DNA of 64,000 bases from Kitasatospora purpeofusca. GTDB lineage: Bacteria; Actinomycetota; Actinomycetes; Streptomycetales; Streptomycetaceae. Numbering within the stretch: position 1 is the stretch's first letter; the number at the start of each line of letters is the position of its first letter. A program made the translations under genes and the position numbers. Of the stretch, positions 16,165-24,303 are shown piece by piece. The stretch is from assembly GCF_000718025.1 (NCBI RefSeq), contig NZ_JODS01000030.1:62001-126000 (forward strand). Reading direction: 5' to 3'. The notes under the pieces are model-generated. The model was not told the origin of the DNA. It was given only the letters and a program-made list of their open reading frames with translations, and made no database searches.

Positions 16165-17595
16165 GTGTCCAAGCCCGAGTCCGACGCTGCCGTCGTCCCG
16201 GCGCCCACGCCCGAGTCGGGACCGGCCTCCGGGCCCACGCCCGAGCCGGCCCCCGCGGCCGCAGCCGAGTCGGCGGTCACAGCCGAGACTGCGGCTACGC
16301 CGGAGCCCGCGGCCGCCCCGTGGACGGCCCCCGCCCCGGCGGCTCCGCCCGTCGCGCCCGCCGAGCCCGTCGCGCCCGCTCCGGCCGACGCCCCCGCCGC
16401 CGGTCCGGTGCCGCCGTCCGCCGCCGACCTCTGGGCGGCCCCCGCCGACGCGCCGCCGCCCGCCGGCGCCCCGGCCGCGCCGCAGCCGACCGGCTGGGCC
16501 GCCGTCACCCCCGCCTCCCAGAGCGGCTTCCAGCCCGGCTTCCCCTACCCGGCCGCCCCCACCCGCACCAACGGCTTCGCGATCGCCTCGCTGGTCACCG
16601 CCCTGTTCTGCCTGTGGCCGCTGGCGCTCGTCTTCGCGGTGGTCGCGCTGGTCCAGATATCCCGGCGCAACGAGAAGGGCCGCGGCCTGGCGGTCTCCGG
16701 CCTGGTCGTCGGCGTCCTGTCGCTGATCGTCTCCCTGATCGCGTTCATCGGGCTGGCCGCGATCGGCTTCGACGAGGAGCGGTACGCCGACTCCCGGCAC
16801 GGGCCGAAGGGCTCGGTGGCCGTCAACGACCTGCGGGTCGGCGACTGCTTCGACCAGCCGCCGCTCAGCGGGGACCCCGGGTCCACCAGCGTCTACTGGG
16901 TCCGGGTGGTGCCCTGCACCGCGCCGCACCACGCCGAGGTCGCCGGCACCGTCGTCCTTCCGTCCGGCCGGGACGACCAGTACCCCAGCGGGGCCGAGAT
17001 GGGCCGGAACGCCGAGAAGCTCTGCGGCCCGGTGCGCGACGACTACGCCTTCGACTCCTGGCTCGTCCCCGACGGCATGGACGATTACTACTACTACCCC
17101 GGAACCAGGGCCTGGATGACCGGTGACCGCCGGGTGACCTGCACCTTCCAGGACAAGCAGCAGGCGCACACCGGCAGCGTCCGCACCGACCGGACCAAGC
17201 TCACCCAGGCCCAGCGCACCTACCTGGACGCGGTGCTCGGCTACAACAAGGCGCTGTACGCCGAGCCGGAGGAGGACGTCGTCGACGCGCCCGCCGCCTA
17301 CCACCAGTGGGCGAAGGCGATGGCCGCGGCCTGCCGCAAGGAGGTCGCCGAGCTGTCGGTCAACGGGATCGACTGGCCGGAGGGCGCCCGGAGCAAGCTG
17401 ATCGAGCTGGGTGCGGTCACGCTGGACGCCGCCAACGCCTGGGACGCCGCGGCCAGGGCCGCGGACCCCGCCGAGCTGGAGCGCGAGGTGGGCAAGGCGG
17501 ACGCGTTCTCCGTCAAGAGCGGCAAGCTGGCCGTGGACATCCGGCGTGCGCTGGGGCTCTCGACCGGCGAGCGGGCCGCGGACATCCGGGTCTGA
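16165..17595 (+). CDS. DUF4190 and septum-formation domain membrane protein
   Basis: A 476-residue protein in three parts. Residues 1-130 are extremely Pro/Ala-rich and probably disordered in the cytoplasm. Residues about 137-203 form the DUF4190 pair of transmembrane helices (NGFAIASLVTALFCLWPLAL, then GLVVGVLSLIVSLIAFIGL) joined by a QISRRNEKGRG loop. The exported part from DLRVGDCFDQPP on contains the Cys pair and PCTAPHHAEV motif of the septum-formation family. The C-terminal third is helical. The family name implies a septum role, but there is little direct support. The GTG start follows GGGGGAG. A terminator follows. Confidence 0.85.
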   Translation: MSKPESDAAVVPAPTPESGPASGPTPEPAPAAAAESAVTAETAATPEPAAAPWTAPAPAAPPVAPAEPVAPAPADAPAAGPVPPSAADLWAAPADAPPPAGAPAAPQPTGWAAVTPASQSGFQPGFPYPAAPTRTNGFAIASLVTALFCLWPLALVFAVVALVQISRRNEKGRGLAVSGLVVGVLSLIVSLIAFIGLAAIGFDEERYADSRHGPKGSVAVNDLRVGDCFDQPPLSGDPGSTSVYWVRVVPCTAPHHAEVAGTVVLPSGRDDQYPSGAEMGRNAEKLCGPVRDDYAFDSWLVPDGMDDYYYYPGTRAWMTGDRRVTCTFQDKQQAHTGSVRTDRTKLTQAQRTYLDAVLGYNKALYAEPEEDVVDAPAAYHQWAKAMAAACRKEVAELSVNGIDWPEGARSKLIELGAVTLDAANAWDAAARAADPAELEREVGKADAFSVKSGKLAVDIRRALGLSTGERAADIRV

Positions 17596-17695
17596 GCCCG
17601 GGCCCCGGTCGCGGCCGTCGCGTCGATCCCCGCCTAACCGGTTGTTAACAGCCCCCGTACCGGCCGGTAGTGAACGGCGCGTAGTGTCCCGTGCA

Positions 17696-17736
17696 GCCCC
17701 GCCCCGACCCGACCCCCACGCGGGCCGGGGCGGGGC
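17696..17736 (+). terminator. Terminator after the DUF4190 gene
   Basis: An 11-bp perfect stem (17696-17706 with 17726-17736) encloses a 19-nt loop about 100 bp after the stop. Palindromes taccggccggta and aaccggtt lie just upstream. Confidence 0.6.
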
Positions 17737-17762
17737 CGCTCCACATCGGCACGCGCGCGTCC

Positions 17763-17768
17763 TAGCCT
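17763..17768 (+). promoter_or_regulatory. Candidate -10 of a leaderless small gene
   Basis: TAGCCT lies 6 nt before the ATG of the 60-residue protein, and no ribosome site is visible. Confidence 0.45.
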
Positions 17769-17774
17769 GGGCGC

Positions 17775-17957
17775 ATGGACACCTTTCGGGTGATGCGGCA
17801 GGACGACAACGGTCAGCGCTTCCGGGTCGTCGGGGGGATCGGGCGGGAGGCGGCCGAACAGCTCGCCGCCGAGTTCGAGGCGCGCGGCCACAAGCAGCTG
17901 TACTGGGTCGAGGCCGAGCCCGCCGGGGACTCCCGGGCGCGGGGGCCGTACAGCTGA
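17775..17957 (+). CDS. Small SPOR-like protein
   Basis: A 60-residue protein of the kind annotated in Streptomyces as SPOR domain-containing: FRVMRQDDNGQRFRVVGGIGREAAEQLAAEFEARGHKQLYWVE. It has a beta strand, an Ala/Glu-rich helix and a final strand, the half-repeat pattern of SPOR folds. It lacks a signal peptide and membrane segment, so a peptidoglycan-binding role is doubtful. The Nudix gene follows after 25 bp. Confidence 0.75.
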   Translation: MDTFRVMRQDDNGQRFRVVGGIGREAAEQLAAEFEARGHKQLYWVEAEPAGDSRARGPYS

Positions 17958-17968
17958 ACCGCACGCCG

Positions 17969-17974
17969 TAGGGT
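17969..17974 (+). promoter_or_regulatory. Candidate -10 of the Nudix gene
   Basis: TAGGGT lies 8 nt before the ATG of the Nudix gene. The same TAGGGT plus 8-nt arrangement recurs before the DPP-IV-like and response regulator genes. Confidence 0.5.
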
Positions 17975-17982
17975 CGGGGCCC

Positions 17983-18402
17983 ATGGACAAGGCCATGGAC
18001 CCCGCGGGGGAGAACCGGATCGTCGTCGGCGGCGCGCTGATCCACCGGGGGCGGGTGCTCGCCGCGCGGCGCAGCACGCCCGCCGAGGTGGCGGGGCGCT
18101 GGGAGTTCCCGGGTGGCAAGGCCGAACCCGGTGAGACCGAGACCGAGGCGCTGGAGCGCGAGCTGATGGAGGAGCTGGGCGTCCGGGCCCGGGCGCTCAC
18201 CCGGCTGCCCGGCGCCTGGCTGGTGCGGCCCGGTCTCGAGCTGCGGCTCTGGGCGGCCGAACTGCTCTCCGGCGACCCGCTCCCGCTCCAGGAGCACGAC
18301 GAGCTGCGCTGGCTCGGCGCCGCCGAGCTGGCCGAGGTGGACTGGCTGGACCACGACCGCGAGGTGCTGCCCGAGGTCGCCCGCCTCCTCGCCGCCTCCT
18401 GA
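17983..18402 (+). CDS. Nudix (MutT-like) nucleotide pyrophosphohydrolase
   Basis: A 139-residue Nudix hydrolase. The complete Nudix box Gx5Ex7REUxEExGU runs from Gly45 to Val67 (GKAEPGETETEALERELMEELGV read by position). A preceding AGRWEFPGG is typical of MutT/NUDT1 enzymes that sanitise oxidised nucleoside triphosphates such as 8-oxo-dGTP. The short N-terminal MDKAMDPAGE extension could be trimmed if the second ATG (17995) is used. No ribosome site is visible, so a leaderless message is likely. Confidence 0.92.
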   Translation: MDKAMDPAGENRIVVGGALIHRGRVLAARRSTPAEVAGRWEFPGGKAEPGETETEALERELMEELGVRARALTRLPGAWLVRPGLELRLWAAELLSGDPLPLQEHDELRWLGAAELAEVDWLDHDREVLPEVARLLAAS

Positions 18403-18626
18403 GCCCGGCCCCCCGTCCCGCCCCCGAACCCCGTCCCGCACCCCGTCCCGCACCCCGCCGCGCGGCGCGACGCGTGGCGCGGTGCCCCGGCAATCGGAAA
18501 GGCCGACGCGGCGGGCGGGATAGCCTTGGTCCTGCTGGGTATGTCACTTTTCGGCACTATTCGTCACCATCGGTGAGCCGCCCCAGCCGGCGCCGCCGAT
18601 CCCGAGCAGAGCCGGAGGCCGCGTCG

Positions 18627-21383
18627 GTGTCGAAGAGCGGGAACGGCGGTGGGGGAGCACGCCGGGCGGGCACCGGGGGGAGCGCCGCCGCCCGCGCCCG
18701 GCTGCGCCGCGGCGCGAACCGCGCGGCGGCGGCCACCCGGGCCGACACCGGGGGTGCGCTCCCGCCCGGGGCCCGGCCCGCGCAGTCCTCGGCGGCGCCC
18801 GACGCGGCCGCTCCGGCCGGAGCCCGGGGCCGCCCGGGCCGGCCGTTCCCCGGGGGGCCGCGCGCCCTCCCGGAGACCCCGGGCCGGGCCGGACCCGGTT
18901 CCGCCCCCGGCCCCGGCAGGACGGCCGGCGGCAGCCTCTTCGACGTGGTCAAGGTGGCCATCGCGATCCTCGACACGGCCGGCCGGGTGGCGCTCTGGAG
19001 CCCGGCCGCCGAGGAACTGCTCGGTTGGCCCAACGAGCTGCTGGTCGGCCGCCGGATCGACGAGCTGATCCCGGACGAGGACCAGGTGCTCCGGATCCGG
19101 GCCGCGATCCAGGACACGCTGCGCAACGGCCGCTGGTCCGGCCCGGCCGAGCTGCGCGACCGGGACGGCGTCCCGGTGCTGGTGGACGCCCGGATCTCGC
19201 TCCTCGTCGACGGCGACGGCAACCCGTTCCTCCAGGTCAACCTCTCCGAGGCGGCGGCCGTCCGGGCGGTCGAGCGCGACCTCGCGGTACGGGACGCGCT
19301 CTTCGAGCAGTCCCCGCTCGGCATCGCGATCCTCGACACCGAACTGCGCTACACGGCCGTCAACCGGACCCTCGCCGAGATGAACGGCGCCACCCCGGAG
19401 GACCACGTCGGCCGCACCACCGGCGAGACCCTGCCCGAGCGCGCCGCCGACGAGATCACCGCGATCCAGCGCCAGGTGCTGGCCACCGGCGAGCCGGTCA
19501 TCGACGTCACGCTGGCCTCGCCGGTCACCGCCCGCTCCGGGTACCGCTCGATCTCCTACAGCCGGATGACCGACCGCTCCGGACGGGTCCTCGGCATCTC
19601 CGGCACCGTGATGGACGTGACCGAGCGTTATCGGGCGGTGGCCAAGGTCGAGCACGCCCGCCGCCGGCTGTCGCTGCTCAACGAGTTCGGCTCCCGGGTC
19701 GGTGACCTGCTGGACGCCTCCCGGATCGCGCAGGAGCTGGCCAGTGCGGTGGTCCCCAGGCTGACCGACCACGCGGCCGTGATCCTGCTCCAGGCCGTCG
19801 CGCACGGTGACGACCTGCCCCGGCACGGACACGACCGCCGCACCTCGCTGCTCCAGCTCGGCACGGCCTCCGTGCAGGACGGCCCCGAGGTCGAGGTGAT
19901 GCTGCGGCGCGGCGCCCGTATCACCTTCGCCGAGGACTCCGCCTGCGGCCGGGTGCTGCGCACCGGCGTCCCCGAGCTGCTCTCGGGCGCCGACCAGCTG
20001 AGCGACATCACCTACGCCGGCGACCCGAAGATGCAGGCGGCGTACGACCTGGGCGTGCACTCGATGCTGGTGGTGCCGCTGCGGGCCCGGGGCATCGTGA
20101 TCGGACTGCTGCTGGTCAGCCGGGCCGGCTACCGCGAGGGCTTCGACCGGGACGACCTGGCGTTCACCGTCGAGCTGGCCGACCGGGCGGGCTCCTCGCT
20201 GGACAACGCCCGGCTCTACGCCCGGGAGCGCACCGCCGCCCTCACCCTCCAGCGCACCCTGCTGCCGCAGCAGGTGCCGCAGCCCACCGGCGTCGAGGTC
20301 GCCTACCGGTACGTGCCCGGCAGCAGCGGCACCGAGGTCGGCGGCGACTGGTTCGACGTCATCCCGCTGCCCGGGGACCGCACCGCGCTGGTGGTCGGCG
20401 ACGTGATGGGGCACGGCCTGCGGGCCGCCGCGACCATGGGCCGGCTGCGCACCGCCGTCCGGGTGCTGGCCGCCCTGGACCTGCCGCCGGACGTGCTGCT
20501 GCGGCACGTCCACGAGCTGGCCGACGACCTCGCCCAGGGGCCGGACGAGGCCCTGCTCGCGACCTGCGTGTACGCGGTGTTCGACCCGGCCACCGCGACC
20601 CTGACCGTCGCCAAGGCCGGCCACATCCCGCCGGTGCTGGTGGTGCCGGGGGAGGAGTCGGACGGGCCGACCCGGACCGGCGGCCCGCTGCTCGGGGGCG
20701 TCGGCCGGATCCTGGAGCTGCCCTCGGGTGCCCCGCTCGGCGTGGGCGGGGTCCCGTTCGAGGCGGTCGAGCTGAAGATCCCCGAGGGCAGCCTGCTGGC
20801 GCTGTGCACCGACGGCCTGGTGGAGTCCCGGGACAAGGACCTGGACGTGGGCCTCGGCCGGCTGGTCACCGTGCTCCAGGAGCCGTACGCGTCGATCCAG
20901 GCGGCCTGCGAGGCGGTGCTGGGCACCATGGAGCAGGGCCGGGAGCCGGACGACGTGGCGCTGCTGCTGGCCCGGCTCGGCCACGGGCAGGCCGGCACCC
21001 CGACGGCGGGCTGGACCCTGCCCGCCGAGCCGACCGCCGTCTCCCGGGCCCGCCGGCTGGTCCGCGCGACGCTGGCCGAGTGGGGCGTCGAGCAGCTCAC
21101 CGACACCGCCGAGCTGCTGGTCAGCGAGCTGGTCACGAACGCCGTCCGGTACGCGAGCGCGCCGATCGGGGTGCGGCTGACGCTCGGCGAGACGCTCCTG
21201 GTGGAGATCTCCGACCCGCTGCCGGACCCGCCCCGGGAGCGGCACGCGGCCGAGGCGGACGAGGGCGGGCGCGGGCTGGAGCTCGTCGCCCGGCTGGCCC
21301 TGCACTGGGGTGCCAGGGCCGAGGGGATGGGCAAGGTGGTCTGGTTCGAGCAGGCGCTGCCGGGCACTCCGGGCGCCGAGTAG
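18627..21383 (+). CDS. PAS-PAS-GAF-PP2C-HATPase multidomain phosphatase (SpoIIE/RsbU type)
   Basis: A 918-residue cytosolic signalling protein. The first 100 residues are Gly/Ala/Arg/Pro-rich and disordered. Two PAS domains follow (about 105-330; FDVVKVAIAILDTAGRVALW and ESPLGIAILDTELRYTAVN-like starts), then a GAF domain (about 365-535), then the SpoIIE/PP2C phosphatase domain with TEVGGDWFDVIPLPGDR and VVGDVMGHGLRAA carrying the metal aspartates, and a C-terminal HATPase_c anti-sigma-kinase-like domain (LLVSELVTNAVRYA, EADEGGRGLELV). Such proteins tune partner-switching control of sigma factors. GTG 18627 was chosen for the GGAGG 8 nt upstream; GTG 18573 is the alternative. Confidence 0.92.
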   Translation: MSKSGNGGGGARRAGTGGSAAARARLRRGANRAAAATRADTGGALPPGARPAQSSAAPDAAAPAGARGRPGRPFPGGPRALPETPGRAGPGSAPGPGRTAGGSLFDVVKVAIAILDTAGRVALWSPAAEELLGWPNELLVGRRIDELIPDEDQVLRIRAAIQDTLRNGRWSGPAELRDRDGVPVLVDARISLLVDGDGNPFLQVNLSEAAAVRAVERDLAVRDALFEQSPLGIAILDTELRYTAVNRTLAEMNGATPEDHVGRTTGETLPERAADEITAIQRQVLATGEPVIDVTLASPVTARSGYRSISYSRMTDRSGRVLGISGTVMDVTERYRAVAKVEHARRRLSLLNEFGSRVGDLLDASRIAQELASAVVPRLTDHAAVILLQAVAHGDDLPRHGHDRRTSLLQLGTASVQDGPEVEVMLRRGARITFAEDSACGRVLRTGVPELLSGADQLSDITYAGDPKMQAAYDLGVHSMLVVPLRARGIVIGLLLVSRAGYREGFDRDDLAFTVELADRAGSSLDNARLYARERTAALTLQRTLLPQQVPQPTGVEVAYRYVPGSSGTEVGGDWFDVIPLPGDRTALVVGDVMGHGLRAAATMGRLRTAVRVLAALDLPPDVLLRHVHELADDLAQGPDEALLATCVYAVFDPATATLTVAKAGHIPPVLVVPGEESDGPTRTGGPLLGGVGRILELPSGAPLGVGGVPFEAVELKIPEGSLLALCTDGLVESRDKDLDVGLGRLVTVLQEPYASIQAACEAVLGTMEQGREPDDVALLLARLGHGQAGTPTAGWTLPAEPTAVSRARRLVRATLAEWGVEQLTDTAELLVSELVTNAVRYASAPIGVRLTLGETLLVEISDPLPDPPRERHAAEADEGGRGLELVARLALHWGARAEGMGKVVWFEQALPGTPGAE

Positions 21384-21395
21384 AACTCCCTGCAT

Positions 21396-21453
21396 ATGCC
21401 ACCGGAGGGCCTCGGGGGAGCGCGCGCCCCGGTAGGGGGCGCGAGCGTGGCAT
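21396..21453 (+). terminator. Nested stem-loop after the first phosphatase gene
   Basis: An inner 8-bp stem (21423-21430 with 21436-21443) lies inside a 7-bp outer stem (21396-21402 with 21447-21453) starting 13 bp after the stop. Confidence 0.65.
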
Positions 21454-21593
21454 TGTGGTTGCGCGGGCGGTAGGACAAAAACCTTCGCCCGATCTGATGT
21501 TGTGATGTTGAGGGCGTGTGAACGTACCCCTCGATGATGAATACTCGGTCTTCTCGACATCCGGACGGTCGCGGGTTTGGAGGGGTCGGTCCG

Positions 21594-24197
21594 TTGAACA
21601 GCACCCCGGCGCGCAATGCGCCGAGCAGCAGCGGTCATGCCGCTGTACCCGGGCAGGCCGGCGCCCAACACGTGCCGGCCCCCGCCCACCAGTCGCCCGC
21701 CCCCGTCCGTGCCGCCCGGCCGGCCGCCGAGGGGCAGCGCTGGGGCGCCGGGGATCCGGGCTCGATCTACGACTACATCCGGGTCGCCACCTTCGCCATC
21801 GGCCCCGACGGCCGGATCAGCCAGTGGAGCGAACGGGCCGCCGAGTTCTTCGGCGTCACCGCCGTCGAGGCGGTCGGCGCCGACCCGGTGACCACCTTCG
21901 TGCCGCGCGAGCTCTGGCAGCGCGGCCGGACCAGGCTGGAGCGCACCCTCGCCGGCGAGGAATGGGTCGGCACCGCCCCGTACCGGCACGCCGACGGCGG
22001 CGAGGGACTCGCCGAGCTCTACCTGATGCCGGACAGCGCGCTGCCCACCGCCGGCGCCACCTGTCTCGCGGTCGACCTCGGCCGGCTCCGCCGGATCGAG
22101 ACCGATCTGGCCGCGTCGGAGGCGGTTTTCGGCCAGACTCCGACCGGCTTCGTGCTCTTCGACGACCGGCTCCGCCTCCAGCGGGTCAACGACGCCTTCG
22201 CCTCCGGAATGGGCCTGGCGCCCACCGACCTGGAGGGCCTCACCCCGCACGACATCTTCCCCGGTGCCGAGGCCGACCGCCTCACCGCCGCCCTGCGCAA
22301 GGTCCTCGCCAGCGGCGAGCCCGTCTTCGACCTGCGCTTCCACGCCGCCGTCCCGACCCGCGAGGGCAACCGGCTCTGGGCCGTCTCGCTCTACCGCCTC
22401 AACGGCGCCGCCGGCCAGCCGATGGGGGTCGCCGGCCAGGTCTCCGACGTCACCAGCCGGCACGTCGCCGAGCGCGAGGCCGACGGCGTCCGCCGCAACC
22501 TCGCGCTGCTCAACGAGGCCAGCGCCCACATCGGCTCCACCCTCGACCTGGAGACCACCGCCAAGGAGCTGCTGGACGTCGTCGTCCCGCCGTTCTGCGA
22601 CCTCGCCACCGTCGACCTGTACACCGCGCTGCTCTCCGGCGAGACCGTGCCCAGCGCGGGCCGGCTCGGCGACACCGTGCTCACCGACGGCAGCGGCGAA
22701 CTCCGCCGGGTCGCCGTCTCCAGCGTGGTCGGCGGCGCCTCCTCGGTGCTCGGCTCGGTCACCGGCCTGCCCATCGCCGAGGCCGGCGGCACCCTCTGCT
22801 ACCCCCGCCGCTCCCCGCACGCCCGGGCCCTGCGCACCGGCCGCAGCGTCGTCCCCGAGCCCGGCCCCGACCCGCTGCTGCGCTCCACCCTGATCGTCCC
22901 GCTGGTCGCCCGCGACCAGGTGCTCGGCCTGGTCCAGCTCTCCCGGGCGATCGGCAGCGAACCCTTCGACGCCCGTGACGTCGCCATCGCCGAGGAGCTC
23001 GTCGCCCGCGCCGCCGTCTGCATCGACAACGCCCGGCTCTACCGCCGCGAGCACGAGCGCGCGCTGATCCTCCAGCGCAGCCTGCTGCCCCCGGGCAACC
23101 CGGCCGCCAGCGGCCTGGAGATCGCCTGCCGCTACCTGCCCAGCAACAACAACACCGAGGTCGGCGGCGACTGGTTCGACGTCATCCCGCTGCCCGGCAA
23201 CCGCACCGCCCTGGTCATCGGCGACGTGATGGGCCGCGGCCTGCGCGCCGCCGTCGCCATGGGCCAGCTGCGCACCGCCGTCCGCACCCTCGCCATGCTC
23301 GACCTCGACCCGGCCGAGGTGCTCACCGCCCTCGACGAGATCGCCCGCGGCCTCGGCGACGACACCGCGCCGGCCGCCCGTTCCACCCCGTACGGACGGC
23401 TCACCTCCACCGCCGACGAGGAGGCCCGCGAGGTCTACCTGGCGACCTGCGTCTACGCGGTCTTCGACGCCGTCACCCGGCGCTGCGTCTTCGCCAACGC
23501 CGGCCACCTCCCGCCGGTGCTGCTCAGCCCCGGCGAGAGCGCCCGGATGCTGGACGTGCCGCCGGGCCTGCCGCTCGGCGTCGGCGGCGAGCCCTTCGAG
23601 GAGGTCGAGCTGACCCTGCCGGACGGCGCCGTGCTCGGCCTCTACACCGACGGCCTGGTGGAGAGCCGCAAGCACCAGCTGGACGAGGGCCTGAAGGCGT
23701 TCCGCACCGCGCTCTCCGCCGAGGGCAAGGGCCTGGAGGACCTCTGCGACCACGTCCTCGGCGAGCTCAACCCGCACCACGGCGAGGACGACATCGCCCT
23801 GCTGATGGCCCGGGTGCACGCCTTCCCGGCGGACGCCGTCGGCCAGTGGTTCCTGCCGCCCGAGCCCACCTCGGTGGCCAAGGCCCGCGAGGCCGCCTGC
23901 AGCTGGCTGCTCGCCCGCGGTCTGGACGACCTGGTCGACACCACCGAGCTGCTGGTCAGCGAACTGGTCACCAACGCGCTGCGGCACGGCCGGGGCGAGA
24001 TCCGGCTGCGGCTGCTGCGCGACCGGACCATGGTGTGCGAGGTCTGGGACGACGGCTACGCCCAGCCCCGGCAGCGGCGCGCCCACGAGACCGACGAGGG
24101 CGGGCGCGGCCTGCAGCTGGTCAGCCTGCTCGCGGAGCGCTGGGGCAGCCGGCGCACCCCCAAGGGCAAGATCGTCTGGTTCGAGCTGGGGCTGTAG
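21594..24197 (+). CDS. PAS-GAF-PP2C-HATPase multidomain phosphatase, second copy
   Basis: An 867-residue paralogue of the preceding gene with the same domain order: disordered N-terminus (1-55), PAS-like sensor region (about 60-310), GAF (about 320-500), SpoIIE/PP2C with TEVGGDWFDVIPLPGNR and VIGDVMGRGLRAA, and C-terminal HATPase_c with LLVSELVTNALRHG. An insert of about 20 residues (TPYGRLTSTADEEARE) lies within the phosphatase domain. I chose the TTG start at 21594 because GGAGGGG lies 8 nt before it; the upstream ATG at 21534 has no ribosome site. It starts 210 bp after the first copy and probably has its own promoter. Confidence 0.9.
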   Translation: MNSTPARNAPSSSGHAAVPGQAGAQHVPAPAHQSPAPVRAARPAAEGQRWGAGDPGSIYDYIRVATFAIGPDGRISQWSERAAEFFGVTAVEAVGADPVTTFVPRELWQRGRTRLERTLAGEEWVGTAPYRHADGGEGLAELYLMPDSALPTAGATCLAVDLGRLRRIETDLAASEAVFGQTPTGFVLFDDRLRLQRVNDAFASGMGLAPTDLEGLTPHDIFPGAEADRLTAALRKVLASGEPVFDLRFHAAVPTREGNRLWAVSLYRLNGAAGQPMGVAGQVSDVTSRHVAEREADGVRRNLALLNEASAHIGSTLDLETTAKELLDVVVPPFCDLATVDLYTALLSGETVPSAGRLGDTVLTDGSGELRRVAVSSVVGGASSVLGSVTGLPIAEAGGTLCYPRRSPHARALRTGRSVVPEPGPDPLLRSTLIVPLVARDQVLGLVQLSRAIGSEPFDARDVAIAEELVARAAVCIDNARLYRREHERALILQRSLLPPGNPAASGLEIACRYLPSNNNTEVGGDWFDVIPLPGNRTALVIGDVMGRGLRAAVAMGQLRTAVRTLAMLDLDPAEVLTALDEIARGLGDDTAPAARSTPYGRLTSTADEEAREVYLATCVYAVFDAVTRRCVFANAGHLPPVLLSPGESARMLDVPPGLPLGVGGEPFEEVELTLPDGAVLGLYTDGLVESRKHQLDEGLKAFRTALSAEGKGLEDLCDHVLGELNPHHGEDDIALLMARVHAFPADAVGQWFLPPEPTSVAKAREAACSWLLARGLDDLVDTTELLVSELVTNALRHGRGEIRLRLLRDRTMVCEVWDDGYAQPRQRRAHETDEGGRGLQLVSLLAERWGSRRTPKGKIVWFELGL

Positions 24198-24198
24198 G

Positions 24199-24227
24199 GA
24201 CCGGGGCAGGTCCCGGCAGCCCCGGTC
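24199..24227 (+). terminator. Short terminator after the second phosphatase gene
   Basis: A perfect 9-bp stem (24199-24207 with 24219-24227) starts immediately after the stop codon. Confidence 0.6.
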
Positions 24228-24303
24228 GGCCGTACCGCCGATCGGGTGCCGCACCCGGTCGGCCGCCGTGTCGCCGCCGCCGGGGGCCGGGCGGCGGCGT
24301 TCC

